The notes beneath the pieces were generated by a model. The model saw nothing but the letters and a program-made list of their open reading frames with translations, did not search any database and was not told where the DNA came from. Both the position numbers and the translations under genes were made by a program. A DNA stretch of 64,000 nt, taken from Catenovulum maritimum (lineage in GTDB: Bacteria > Pseudomonadota > Gammaproteobacteria > Enterobacterales > Alteromonadaceae). Position 1 is the stretch's first letter; each line of letters begins with the position of its first letter. Positions 48,061-56,840 of the stretch are shown piece after piece. The stretch is from NCBI RefSeq assembly GCF_001050375.1, contig NZ_KQ130490.1, forward strand, positions 85,776-149,775. Direction: 5' to 3'.

Positions 48061-49290
48061 TTATTGACCAAATTCCTTCATATCAGCTTCAACAGCTTGG
48101 CCCATTTGTTCAAAAACATCAGGCATAGCGCTTGTTACTCGGTTCCAACTTGGTATAAAAGGTGTTTCCATTGGATTTTCTAAAAAGTGAACACCGGCTT
48201 TTAAAATGTTATGAGCAAATAATTCAACTGCTTGCTCTTCGCTATGAATGTCAAAGTTAAGATTATTGATAATGGCATCATTGCGATAAGTTTCAACAAA
48301 GTCTAGCGCTATGCGGTAGTAAGTCGCTTTGATTGAGCGGAAAGTTTCTGTATTAAACACGACTCCATTGGTCGCTAACTTTCTGAATATTGCTTTTGAA
48401 ATATCAATCGACATTTTTGATAACCCACCATCGTCATTGTCGACTGACAAAGATTGATGCTTATGGTCATAGGTATCGGCAATATCAACTTGGCATAATC
48501 TATTATGAGAGTAGTTGCGTTCCATTTCTGATAACACACCTATTTCTAATCCCCAATCGCTAGGAATTCTAATATCATTGATTACATCTGTTCTAAAAGA
48601 AAACTCACCAGCTAGCGGGTAACGGTAACTATCTAAATATTCTAAGTAATCTAGGTTACCAAAAATTTTCTTTAATGCTCTTAGTAACGGGGTGACGAGT
48701 AAACGGCTCACTCGGCCATTGATTTTGCCATCGGCAACACGAGCATAATAGCCTTTACAAAATTCATAGTTAAAATTTGGGTTCGCGACAGGGTAGAAGA
48801 GTCTCGCGAGCATTTTTCGATTGTAGGTTAAAATATCACAGTCATGGATAGCGACAGATTCTGACTGACCTGAGCCTAAAACATAGCCTAAACAATACCA
48901 AACGTTTCTGCCTTTTCCTAACTCCTTAGGCGCAAGTCCTTCCGCTTTTAATTTTGCGTCAATCGCTTGTAGTCTAGGTCCTTCATTCCATAAAACTTTT
49001 ACTTTTTGAGGTAAGCGTGAAAAAAACTTTAGTGCGTGTTTATATTCTTCTTCTGTCGCTCTATCTAAGCCGATAACAATTTGGCTTAGATACGGAACTT
49101 CACACAACTCATTGATAATATTCTCAAGTGCTGGTCCCTGTAGCTCAGAATATAATGAAGGGAGAACGAGTGATAAAGGTCTTACTTTTGAAAATTGAAC
49201 TAATTCTGCTTCAATTTCCTCGATACTAACTGATTCTCTTGAAAGGTTATGTAAAGTAGTAATAACACCATTCTGGTAAAAATCGCCCAT
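48061..49290 (-). CDS. gpgS: Glucosyl-3-phosphoglycerate synthase-like glycosyltransferase
   Basis: A GT-A glycosyltransferase of 409 residues, most like GT81 enzymes (GpgS and mannosylglycerate synthase). I start at ATG 49290, which has a perfect AAGGAGAATCC before it; an in-frame ATG 33 bases upstream lacks one. The nucleotide-sugar metal site is the DCD in VAIHDCDILTYN. Acceptor-loop residues are in IPSDWGLEIGVLSEM and the conserved His in YDHKHQSLSVD. GpgS transfers glucose from a nucleotide sugar to 3-phosphoglycerate. The phosphatase gene lies 75 bases upstream. Donor specificity cannot be told from sequence. Confidence 0.85.
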   Translation of the reverse strand: MGDFYQNGVITTLHNLSRESVSIEEIEAELVQFSKVRPLSLVLPSLYSELQGPALENIINELCEVPYLSQIVIGLDRATEEEYKHALKFFSRLPQKVKVLWNEGPRLQAIDAKLKAEGLAPKELGKGRNVWYCLGYVLGSGQSESVAIHDCDILTYNRKMLARLFYPVANPNFNYEFCKGYYARVADGKINGRVSRLLVTPLLRALKKIFGNLDYLEYLDSYRYPLAGEFSFRTDVINDIRIPSDWGLEIGVLSEMERNYSHNRLCQVDIADTYDHKHQSLSVDNDDGGLSKMSIDISKAIFRKLATNGVVFNTETFRSIKATYYRIALDFVETYRNDAIINNLNFDIHSEEQAVELFAHNILKAGVHFLENPMETPFIPSWNRVTSAMPDVFEQMGQAVEADMKEFGQ

Positions 49291-49365
49291 GGATTCTCCT
49301 TGGTTGTCGATGCGACATTGCATCCTAGTTAAAATATATTTATAGCTAGATGTTCATCATTCGGT

Positions 49366-50175
49366 TTATTTATAGTTAAGCAAAATATGATCCAAGGTTT
49401 CATTCCAACCGATAGGACCTAAGCCATTTGAGTAAATAACTTGCTTTGTTTTGTTTAATTTGGGGAAAGCTTTTTCTGACTTTATCCATATTGAAATATC
49501 CGCCACTTCTAACATAGCAATGTCGTTTGCACTGTCGCCTAAGGCGATTGTGATGACTGGTTCATTCCATAGAGATTGATAGTACTGCTTAAGCCATAAA
49601 AGGGCTTTACCCTTGTCTGATAGCCCTTGTATAGAGAGGTAGCGGCCACCTTGAAGTCCAACTAAATCGTGTTGATTTAAAATATTTAGGAAGCGTGTTT
49701 TCTGTGCCTCCGTATCTTGCCAAATAATCGGTTCAGAAAAATGTCGATTACCTGCTTGCTCTGCTTGTTTTATTTCTAAACCTGTATGCTCTGCAATTTC
49801 TTCAGTGGACCAATCATTAAAGCCTACAAATTTAAAGCCTTGGCATCTTAATTCTGCTAAGAGAGTTAAAACCGAGACTCTGTCTGCACCAAGTCTGTGC
49901 ATTGGTTGGTAGTCACTATGTGAATTACCTTTTTCCACTCTAGGATAAATGGCAGCACCATTTTCGACGATAAAAGGTCCATCTAATTCGATTGCTTGTT
50001 GCAAGTCGACGACTTCAGCAAAGGTTTTACTCGTGTTACAAATAACAGGAATATTTAACGCTTTTAATTTCGCAAGCATAGGTGTTGCTGGCTGCCAAGA
50101 ATAGGTATGGTGGTCGAGTAAAGTGCCATCCATATCGGTAAAAATGATAATTTTATGACCGGGTTCTAATTGCAT
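49366..50175 (-). CDS. HAD phosphatase, mannosyl/glucosyl-3-phosphoglycerate phosphatase type
   Basis: A HAD-IIB hydrolase of 269 residues of the MPGP/YedP group. The nucleophile motif is FTDMDGTLLDHHTY (residues 11-24), motif II Thr is in VICNTSKTF, the cap segment is GFNDWSTEEIAEHTGL, motif III Lys is in LSDKGKALLWL and motif IV is ALGDSANDIAMLE. This group dephosphorylates mannosyl- or glucosyl-3-phosphoglycerate. The ATG follows the stop codon of the kinase gene directly, and a GpgS-like synthase follows, so it should convert glucosyl-3-phosphoglycerate to glucosylglycerate. Confidence 0.88.
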   Translation of the reverse strand: MQLEPGHKIIIFTDMDGTLLDHHTYSWQPATPMLAKLKALNIPVICNTSKTFAEVVDLQQAIELDGPFIVENGAAIYPRVEKGNSHSDYQPMHRLGADRVSVLTLLAELRCQGFKFVGFNDWSTEEIAEHTGLEIKQAEQAGNRHFSEPIIWQDTEAQKTRFLNILNQHDLVGLQGGRYLSIQGLSDKGKALLWLKQYYQSLWNEPVITIALGDSANDIAMLEVADISIWIKSEKAFPKLNKTKQVIYSNGLGPIGWNETLDHILLNYK

Positions 50176-51129
50176 TTATAGACCTGTTGCTTTAATAAAT
50201 TGTTGTTCTTCACTTAGGTGAAAGACTATATCTGCCTTGTCTGTCAGTTTTGTGAACGCATGCTCTGTGAGTCTTTGGTAATGTTGGATAAACCTATCTA
50301 GTTCAGCATCCGACATGACATAAGTTTGTACCTTACTAGCTAGTTTTAGCTTCTCTTCTTGTCGTTTACGCCAACGATATACGCATTCAAAGCTAGGCGC
50401 TTTGAGCATAACTAAGCTATCTAACATATTAAATAAACTAGGGTATTGCAGTGATAACTGTTCATTGACGAAATGTCGCCATTTTGCCTTAGCATCTTCT
50501 TCTGTTTCTAATTTATTCAGTGGCGAATATAACTCTGCTTCGCTTTGCGCTTCTATACCGATACACCAGCCTTCCAAAATCACAATATCAGCAGCACCAT
50601 CTATATATTGCCAGTCAGCTTCTTCGGCTCTATCATCAATTGCTTTGTTGAATCTAACTAAAGGAATACGTTTTTTGTCTGTTGCTAGCGCGTTAAGGGT
50701 TTTAATTGCTAGGGGAACATCGTGTGTACCAGGCACCCCTCTTGTCATTAATAAGGGGTGCTCATGCTCCGCTAGGTTTTTTCTTTCTTTACGTGTGAGG
50801 TAAAAATCATCGATTGATAAGTTGGCAACTTTTAAACCCCAGTGTTGCTCAAGTAATGATTCTAAGAACGCGGCCATGGTCGATTTTCCACTGCCTTGGC
50901 AACCATTAATTCCCAAATAAAATGTCGAAGCCTTAGAAATGTGTTGCTGCACTATCTTGTAACATAAAGGTAAATACCAAGTTTCAACAATATGTTTAAA
51001 TTCAGCGGGTAATTTATGTTGAGTGATGAGTGTATCTATCAGTCGGTCAAGCTGTTCCATGCTCTGTATCCTTTCGTTTATTAATGTATCTTCAGCGGCT
51101 AACGAATTTATGTGAGTTGAAATTGTCAT
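50176..51129 (-). CDS. P-loop kinase, probable D-glycerate 3-kinase
   Basis: A 317-residue kinase resembling plant-type glycerate kinases and bacterial YggC-like P-loop kinases. Walker A is GCQGSGKSTMA near residues 74-84; downstream are NLSIDDFYLTRKER, TRGVPGTHDVPLA, the hallmark of the group, and VILEGWCIG. The first about 23 residues are weakly supported, and ATG at residue 24 (MEQLDRLIDTLI) may be the true start. It is the first gene of the four-gene operon; glycerate released by the phosphorylase would be its substrate and 3-phosphoglycerate its product, closing the cycle. Confidence 0.85.
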   Translation of the reverse strand: MTISTHINSLAAEDTLINERIQSMEQLDRLIDTLITQHKLPAEFKHIVETWYLPLCYKIVQQHISKASTFYLGINGCQGSGKSTMAAFLESLLEQHWGLKVANLSIDDFYLTRKERKNLAEHEHPLLMTRGVPGTHDVPLAIKTLNALATDKKRIPLVRFNKAIDDRAEEADWQYIDGAADIVILEGWCIGIEAQSEAELYSPLNKLETEEDAKAKWRHFVNEQLSLQYPSLFNMLDSLVMLKAPSFECVYRWRKRQEEKLKLASKVQTYVMSDAELDRFIQHYQRLTEHAFTKLTDKADIVFHLSEEQQFIKATGL

Positions 51130-51158
51130 TTTCGTTCATCCATTAATTTATAGTTGAA

Positions 51159-51188
51159 TATATACTTTTTGCGTAGACTCTGGTGCAA
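51159..51188 (-). promoter_or_regulatory. Candidate promoter of the glucosylglycerate operon
   Basis: On the minus strand TTGCAC (complement of 51183-51188), an 18-base spacer and TATATA (complement of 51159-51164) lie 30-59 bases upstream of the kinase ATG. Confidence 0.45.
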
Positions 51189-51307
51189 TTTGACGAATCT
51201 TAATGCTCGCGACTAATCACTAAGCAAATACGCGGCCACAATTTTAATTTCAATTAACGCATAAATTTATTTGTGATTTTTTTTCTTAGGCTTCAAAGAC
51301 AAAATTA

Positions 51308-51334
51308 TTTTAGTTGAAAATATTTCAACTAAAA
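51308..51334. promoter_or_regulatory. 27-bp perfect palindrome, candidate operator
   Basis: TTTTAGTTGAAA-ATA-TTTCAACTAAAA, 12 of 12 bases paired. It lies in the 280-base divergent region between the glucosylglycerate operon and the dienelactone-hydrolase-like gene. No T-run or gene end is near, so a dimeric regulator's site is more likely than a terminator. Confidence 0.5.
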
Positions 51335-51371
51335 GTTTCAGAAAAACTAATCAAATTCAATTTTCAACATG

Positions 51372-51377
51372 TATAAT
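51372..51377 (+). promoter_or_regulatory. -10 box of the dienelactone-hydrolase-like gene
   Basis: Perfect TATAAT preceded by TG, 33 bases before the ATG at 51410. The -35 is weak; the palindrome at 51308-51334 lies just upstream of where it should be, which would suit an activator. Confidence 0.4.
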
Positions 51378-51409
51378 GCGCAACTAAATTGCGCAATCGA
51401 GATCAAATT

Positions 51410-52153
51410 ATGATAATTAAAACTGAATTTGTTGATATTCAAACGCCAACAGGCACGATGAGAACCTATATCTATCGTCCTCAAGCTGAAGGTAGTTACC
51501 CTGCTATTATTTATTATTCTGAAATATTTCAACAAACTGATCCGATAGCGCGTTCTGCAGCAATTATGGCCGGCCATGGTTTTGTGGTTTTAGTGCCAGA
51601 AGTTTTCCATGAGTTAAATCCGATTGGAACAGTATTAGGTTATGACGATGTAGGGAAAGATAAAGGTAATGCAGATAAATTTGCTAAGCCTTTGGAGTCT
51701 TACGATAGCGATAATCAAGCTATGGTTGAATTTCTGCAAAGTCAAAACTATTGCACAGGTAAAATTGGTGCCATGGGTGTTTGTATTGGTGGTCATTTAG
51801 CTTATCGAGCTGCTATCAATGAAAATATTTTAGCGGCCTCTTGTTTATATGCGACAGACATTCATTCTAATACTTTGCCTTGTGGTGAAGGCCAAGATTC
51901 ATTAACCAGAACCAAAGATATTCAAGCTGAGTTAATGATGATTTGGGGTAAGCAGGATCCGCATGTACCAAACGAAGGTCGTTTTTTAGTTCATCAAAAT
52001 TTAATTGATTCAGGTGCTAAATTTACTTGGCATGAATTTAATGCAGCACATGCCTTTATGCGCGACGAAGGTTTAGATAGATATGATCCTGAGCTTGCAT
52101 TAACCGTATATAAAATGTCGGTAGATTTGTTCCGCCGTACCCTTTGCCAATAA
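51410..52153 (+). CDS. Dienelactone hydrolase-family protein
   Basis: An alpha/beta-hydrolase of 247 residues. ATG 51410 (MIIKTEFVDIQTPTGTMRTY) is preferred over a TTG 21 bases upstream. The nucleophile Cys in the elbow GAMGVCIGGHLAY, the acid in WGKQDPHVP and the His in FNAAHAFMRDEG make up the Cys/Asp/His triad of the dienelactone hydrolase family, which also contains many general esterases. Role and substrate are unknown. It is followed 4 bases later by an MTHFR-like gene and is divergent from the glucosylglycerate operon, with which it shares an intergenic palindrome. Confidence 0.88.
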   Translation: MIIKTEFVDIQTPTGTMRTYIYRPQAEGSYPAIIYYSEIFQQTDPIARSAAIMAGHGFVVLVPEVFHELNPIGTVLGYDDVGKDKGNADKFAKPLESYDSDNQAMVEFLQSQNYCTGKIGAMGVCIGGHLAYRAAINENILAASCLYATDIHSNTLPCGEGQDSLTRTKDIQAELMMIWGKQDPHVPNEGRFLVHQNLIDSGAKFTWHEFNAAHAFMRDEGLDRYDPELALTVYKMSVDLFRRTLCQ

Positions 52154-52157
52154 GAGA

Positions 52158-52922
52158 GTGGCAGTTAGTAATATGAATATTTCATTTGAAGTTGTACCTC
52201 GTACAGAAGAGGCAACACAGCAGCAAATCGAATTTGTGAAACAAAATTTACCTTTTGTAAACACAATTAATATACCTGATTTGCTTAGATTACCGATTAG
52301 AAGTTGGGATGGGACTGATTACGTTGATCAAAACCAATTCAATTTTATTCCTCACGTTCGTTCCATCGATTTTGATTTAAAGTCTAATAAATTACAGCAA
52401 ATCATTGAAGCGAGAGAATTAAGCAAAATTTTATTAGTAACTGGTGATCCACCACCGGATAGAAATCATCAAATTTATAATACAGATGTAGTTGATCTTG
52501 TCCGTAAAATTCGTGGTGATTTTCCTGATATTGAAATCTACTGTGGTTTTGACCCATATCGTCAAGGGGTTAAACAAGAGAAAGATTACATTAATAAGAA
52601 ATTTGATGCTGGATGTGACTTCATTTTATCTCAACCGTTTTTTGATATGCGTTTGTTAGAAGTTTATTCAGACTTTTTGCCAGCTGAAAAAGTTTACTGG
52701 GGTGTTTCGCCAGTGATTACCGAGAAAAGTCAATCTTATTGGGAAAGTGTCAATCACGTTGCATTTCCAAAATCTTTTAAACCTGATTATGAATGGAACG
52801 TGCAGTTTGCCCTAGATGTATTAGAGCATTGTAAGAAAACCGGTTCACATTGTTATTTCATGCCGATTCGAATTGATTTAGATAAGTACTTTTTACCGAT
52901 TAAAAATTCATTTACAGCGTAA
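52158..52922 (+). CDS. Methylenetetrahydrofolate reductase-like protein
   Basis: A 254-residue FAD-type TIM-barrel protein resembling MetF: FEVVPRTEEATQQQIEFV at the start, the TGDPPPDRN segment corresponding to the FAD/folate loop, IEIYCGFDPYRQG and AGCDFILSQPFFDMRLLEVY (AGADFxxTQxFFD-like in MetF). It is about 40 residues shorter than MetF and lacks some N-terminal signature residues, so it may be a divergent paralogue rather than the methionine-pathway enzyme. GTG 52158 or ATG 52173 may be the start. It lies between a dienelactone-hydrolase-like gene and glyA, another C1-folate gene, which fits a C1 role (inference). Confidence 0.75.
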   Translation: MAVSNMNISFEVVPRTEEATQQQIEFVKQNLPFVNTINIPDLLRLPIRSWDGTDYVDQNQFNFIPHVRSIDFDLKSNKLQQIIEARELSKILLVTGDPPPDRNHQIYNTDVVDLVRKIRGDFPDIEIYCGFDPYRQGVKQEKDYINKKFDAGCDFILSQPFFDMRLLEVYSDFLPAEKVYWGVSPVITEKSQSYWESVNHVAFPKSFKPDYEWNVQFALDVLEHCKKTGSHCYFMPIRIDLDKYFLPIKNSFTA

Positions 52923-53049
52923 ATTTCAATAAAACTTGTAATTTAGCTGGTTTAAAACGAATAAAGCCTGATCAAATGGTAGGCATAATTCGTATTACAT
53001 TATACAATGCGCGTTTTTTACCTTACTGCGCTTTTTAACAGGAGACTCC

Positions 53050-54312
53050 ATGTTTACTCGTGACATGAATATTGCTGATTTTGACCCTGATTTATTCGAT
53101 GCGATCCAAAAAGAAACGGTTCGCCAAGAAGAACATATCGAATTAATTGCTTCTGAAAACTACACTAGCCCTCGCGTGATGGAAGCACAAGGTTCTCAGT
53201 TAACTAACAAATATGCAGAAGGCTACCCAGGCAAGCGTTATTATGGTGGTTGTGAGCATGTTGACGTTATTGAGCAATTAGCAATTGATCGTGCTAAAGA
53301 GTTATTTGGTGCAAAATACGCGAACGTACAACCTCACTCAGGTTCGCAAGCGAATGCGGCTGTTTATATGGCTTTAGTTAAGCCTGGCGATACTATTTTA
53401 GGTATGAGCTTAGCGCATGGCGGTCATTTAACGCATGGTGCTTCTGTATCTTTCTCTGGTCGTATTTATAATGCGATTCAATATGGTTTAAACCCTGAAA
53501 CAGGTGAAATCGATTACGCAGAAGTAGAGCGTTTAGCACAAGAACACAAACCAAAAATGATAGTAGCAGGTTTCTCTGCATACTCTCGTGTTGTTGATTG
53601 GAACAAATTCCGTGAAATCGCAGACAGCATAGGTGCATACTTATTCGTTGATATGGCTCACATTGCTGGTTTAGTTGCAGCAGGTGTTTACCCTAGCCCA
53701 GTTGGTATTGCTGATGTAGTTACTTCTACAACACACAAAACGCTTGGTGGTCCTCGTGGCGGTATCATTCTTGCGAATGACAATGAAGAATTAAATAAAA
53801 AATTAAACTTTGCAGTTTTCCCTGAAAGCCAAGGTGGTCCTTTAATGCACGTAATCGCTGCCAAAGCGGTTTGTTTTAAAGAAGCATTATCAGACGAATA
53901 TAAAGCATATCAAACTCAAGTTGTTAAAAATGCTCAAGCTATGGCTAAGGTATTTATTGAGCGTGGTATTAATATCGTTTCTGGTGGTACTGATGATCAC
54001 TTATTCTTAGTTGATTTAATTGGTAAAGAATATTCAGGTAAAGATGCTGATGCCGCTTTAGGTGAAGCAAATATCACTGTAAATAAAAACTCTGTACCTA
54101 ACGATCCACGTTCTCCTTTCGTTACTTCTGGTTTACGCATAGGTTCACCTTCAATCACTCGTCGTGGTTTCAAAGAAGCTGAATCAGCAGAATTAGCAGC
54201 TTGGATTTGTGACGTATTAGATGGCTTAGAAGCAGGTGATGCAACTAAAGCAATCGCAGAGACGAAACAAAAAGTTTTAACTATCTGTAAATCTTTACCT
54301 GTTTACGCTTAA
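53050..54312 (+). CDS. glyA: Serine hydroxymethyltransferase
   Basis: A PLP enzyme of 420 residues that interconverts serine and glycine with transfer of a C1 unit to tetrahydrofolate. It has [60 protein letters not shown], and the PLP lysine in [14 protein letters not shown] near residue 230. GGAG precedes the ATG, and the codon bias is strong. A terminator follows. No glycine riboswitch was seen in the 127 bases upstream. Confidence 0.98.
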   Translation: MFTRDMNIADFDPDLFDAIQKETVRQEEHIELIASENYTSPRVMEAQGSQLTNKYAEGYPGKRYYGGCEHVDVIEQLAIDRAKELFGAKYANVQPHSGSQANAAVYMALVKPGDTILGMSLAHGGHLTHGASVSFSGRIYNAIQYGLNPETGEIDYAEVERLAQEHKPKMIVAGFSAYSRVVDWNKFREIADSIGAYLFVDMAHIAGLVAAGVYPSPVGIADVVTSTTHKTLGGPRGGIILANDNEELNKKLNFAVFPESQGGPLMHVIAAKAVCFKEALSDEYKAYQTQVVKNAQAMAKVFIERGINIVSGGTDDHLFLVDLIGKEYSGKDADAALGEANITVNKNSVPNDPRSPFVTSGLRIGSPSITRRGFKEAESAELAAWICDVLDGLEAGDATKAIAETKQKVLTICKSLPVYA

Positions 54313-54333
54313 AGTTTAGATTTAATTATTTGT

Positions 54334-54365
54334 AAATAAGGCCGCTTTTGCGGCCTTATTTTTAT
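54334..54365 (+). terminator. glyA terminator
   Basis: Stem AAATAAGGCCGC / GCGGCCTTATTT with a TTTT loop and a T-rich tail, 21 bases after the glyA stop: a strong intrinsic terminator. Confidence 0.93.
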
Positions 54366-54378
54366 TTTTGGTTTAATT

Positions 54379-54834
54379 ATGTATTGCCCATTCTGTTTAG
54401 CTCAAGATACTAAAGTAATTGATAGCCGTTTAGTTGCAGAAGGTCACCAAGTTCGACGTCGTCGCCAGTGTAATGAGTGCACCGAAAGGTTCACTACGTT
54501 TGAAACTGCAGAATTAGTCATGCCGAGAGTGATAAAGTCAGACGACAGTCGAGAACCTTACAATGAGAATAAGCTAAGGTTAGGCTTGATGCGAGCCTTA
54601 GAAAAGCGGCCTGTCAGTACGGAACAAATTGAAACCATAATTAGCCAGTTGGAATCTGCTTTGCGTGCTACAGGCGAACGAGAAATCCAAAGTAAATTGA
54701 TCGGAAATATACTGATGGATAAGTTAAAGGATGTTGATCAAGTTGCTTATGTTCGTTTTGCTTCTGTATATCGTTCTTTTCAAGATATCAAAGAGTTCGG
54801 TGAAGCGATTGCAGGGCTAGATGAGCGTAAATAA
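54379..54834 (+). CDS. nrdR: Transcriptional repressor NrdR
   Basis: A 151-residue zinc-ribbon and ATP-cone repressor of ribonucleotide reductase genes. The zinc ribbon is [18 protein letters not shown] with the second pair in [12 protein letters not shown]; the ATP-cone covers about residues 49-139 ([20 protein letters not shown]). It senses dATP/ATP and binds NrdR boxes. It opens the conserved series nrdR-ribD-ribE-ribBA-ribH-nusB-thiL-pgpA. Confidence 0.97.
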   Translation: MYCPFCLAQDTKVIDSRLVAEGHQVRRRRQCNECTERFTTFETAELVMPRVIKSDDSREPYNENKLRLGLMRALEKRPVSTEQIETIISQLESALRATGEREIQSKLIGNILMDKLKDVDQVAYVRFASVYRSFQDIKEFGEAIAGLDERK

Positions 54835-54924
54835 CAAATTAATAACTTGCGGATAAATCCCTCAACTTAGGAAACTCAACTAGTATTGAATACTAACAAT
54901 TCAAATTTTGGATCGGCCAAGGCT

Positions 54925-56055
54925 ATGACAGTTCTTAATCAAGACGATTTTTTCTATATGACTTTAGCTATTCGTGAAGCTGAAAAAGGTCGTTATACAA
55001 CGTCTCCAAACCCTAATGTGGGTTGTGTTATCGTTAAAGATAACCAAGTAATAGGAAAAGGCTTTCATATACAAGCGGGTGGACCACACGCTGAGGTACA
55101 TGCATTGGTTGCCGCAGGTGAAAATGCGCAAGGAGCCACTGCGTATGTCACGCTTGAACCATGTAGCCATACTGGTAAAACGCCACCTTGTGCTGAAGCT
55201 TTAATTAAAGCTCAAGTTGCTAAAGTAGTGGTTGGTATGACAGACCCAAACCCGCAAGTGAGTGGCCGAGGCATTGAAAAGTTGCGTAATGCAGGTATTC
55301 AAGTTCATCAAGATTGTTTAACTCAAGAATGTGAGAAGCTAAACGCTGGATTTATTAAGCGAATGGTCAACAAGCTTCCTTATGTGCAACTAAAACTTGG
55401 TTCAAGTTTAGATGGTAGAACGGCTATGAGTAGTGGTGAAAGTCAGTGGATCACGTCTGCAAAAGCTCGCCAAGATGTGCAAGATTATCGTGCACAAGCA
55501 TGTGCTGTGATTACAGGTGTCGGTACAGTCATGGCTGATAATCCAAGTTTAAACGTTCGCCAAGCTGAATTTAAACCCAATCATTATCCTTGCGAAAAAT
55601 TAAGACAGCCAGTAAAAGTTGTTATAGATAATCAACATCAAATTACGCCTGAATATAAATTAATTAACCAAGCAGAAACGGTATATTTGGTTTCTAATAA
55701 ACATAGAAACGATGCTGAAAATATAAATTGGCCTGTTAACGTTAAATTTTTAACCTTAAGCCAAGCTGGTGAGCATGTTTGTTTAACTGAACTATTAACT
55801 CAGTTAGCTTTACTTGAAATTAATCAAGTATGGGTGGAGGCGGGCGCTAAATTAGCGGGTGCTTTTATTGCTCAAGGTTTAGTTGATGAGTTGATTATTT
55901 ACCAAGCGCCCAAATTATTAGGTGAGAATACCAAAGGGTTAATTGAGGTTACCGATTTAACTAAACTAAATCAGGCGATAGAATGGCGTTACCAAGAAGT
56001 CCGTCAGGTCGGTGATGATCTAAAATTGGTTCTGTTTCCTAAATTAAGCAGTTGA
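54925..56055 (+). CDS. ribD: Riboflavin biosynthesis protein RibD
   Basis: A bifunctional deaminase/reductase (376 residues) catalysing the second and third steps of riboflavin synthesis. The N-terminal cytidine-deaminase-like domain has HAEVHAL and zinc Cys in EPCSHTGKTPPCAEAL. The C-terminal reductase begins around residue 145 (PYVQLKLGSSLDGRTAM) with GVGTVMADNPSLNVR. ATG 54925 is preferred; an in-frame TTG 39 bases upstream would add a non-conserved leader. It is the second gene of the nrdR-rib operon. Confidence 0.95.
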   Translation: MTVLNQDDFFYMTLAIREAEKGRYTTSPNPNVGCVIVKDNQVIGKGFHIQAGGPHAEVHALVAAGENAQGATAYVTLEPCSHTGKTPPCAEALIKAQVAKVVVGMTDPNPQVSGRGIEKLRNAGIQVHQDCLTQECEKLNAGFIKRMVNKLPYVQLKLGSSLDGRTAMSSGESQWITSAKARQDVQDYRAQACAVITGVGTVMADNPSLNVRQAEFKPNHYPCEKLRQPVKVVIDNQHQITPEYKLINQAETVYLVSNKHRNDAENINWPVNVKFLTLSQAGEHVCLTELLTQLALLEINQVWVEAGAKLAGAFIAQGLVDELIIYQAPKLLGENTKGLIEVTDLTKLNQAIEWRYQEVRQVGDDLKLVLFPKLSS

Positions 56056-56129
56056 TAAATACACAAATTAAGATCAATTTAAAATTGATGTATTAATCGA
56101 TTCATTCTTAAATGAATAAAGAGAAAAAT

Positions 56130-56777
56130 ATGTTTACTGGAATTATTGAAGCGGTTGGCAATATACAAAAAATCAATCCAAAATCAGGCGATTTTGAGTT
56201 AGTTGTCGACGTTAATTCACTTGATATGAGTGATGTGAAATTAGGTGATAGTATCGCAGTTAATGGCGTTTGCTTAACGGTAACACAGTTTAGTAAAACA
56301 AGTTTTAATGCAGACGTATCAGCTGAAACGATTAGATGTACAAAATTAGCTGATTTAACTTCAGGTAGTAAAGTGAACCTCGAAAAAGCTTGTCGACCAG
56401 ACAGCAGGCTAGGTGGGCATATTGTCAGTGGTCACGTAGATGCAGTTGGCCGAGTTGAATCCGTATTAGCTAATGCCAATGCAACAGATTACTGGATAAG
56501 TGCACCAGATGAAATTAGTCACTATATTGCGGAAAAAGGCTCTATTACAGTAGATGGTATTAGTTTGACTGTGAATCAAGTTGAACAGAATCAATTTAGA
56601 CTGACGATTATTCCTCATACAACAGAACAAACTAATATTCTAGACTGGGTTGTGGGTGCAAAAGTAAATTTAGAAGTCGATGTAATAGCTCGATACTTAG
56701 AAAGATTAATGACAGCAAAACCAAAATCTGAAGGCGTAACTATGGAGTTACTTGCTAAGAGCGGATTTTTAAAATAG
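56130..56777 (+). CDS. ribE: Riboflavin synthase alpha chain
   Basis: A 215-residue enzyme that dismutates two 6,7-dimethyl-8-ribityllumazine molecules to riboflavin. Two homologous lumazine-binding domains are visible: MFTGIIEAVGNIQKI with GDSIAVNGVCLTVT, and GGHIVSGHVDAVGRVESV with GSITVDGISLTVN. The start at ATG 56130 matches the universal MFTGI N-terminus. RibD is upstream and RibBA downstream. Confidence 0.97.
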   Translation: MFTGIIEAVGNIQKINPKSGDFELVVDVNSLDMSDVKLGDSIAVNGVCLTVTQFSKTSFNADVSAETIRCTKLADLTSGSKVNLEKACRPDSRLGGHIVSGHVDAVGRVESVLANANATDYWISAPDEISHYIAEKGSITVDGISLTVNQVEQNQFRLTIIPHTTEQTNILDWVVGAKVNLEVDVIARYLERLMTAKPKSEGVTMELLAKSGFLK

Positions 56778-56840
56778 TAACCCTCAAGCTTGATGAGGTA
56801 TTTATTATATTAACCTGTTTATTTTTACAAGGCAGATAGC

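Noticed and set aside
56778-56840. FMN riboswitch ahead of ribBA
   Set aside because: The 63-base gap is too short for an RFN element and carries none of its conserved stems; the gaps before ribD and ribE show none either.
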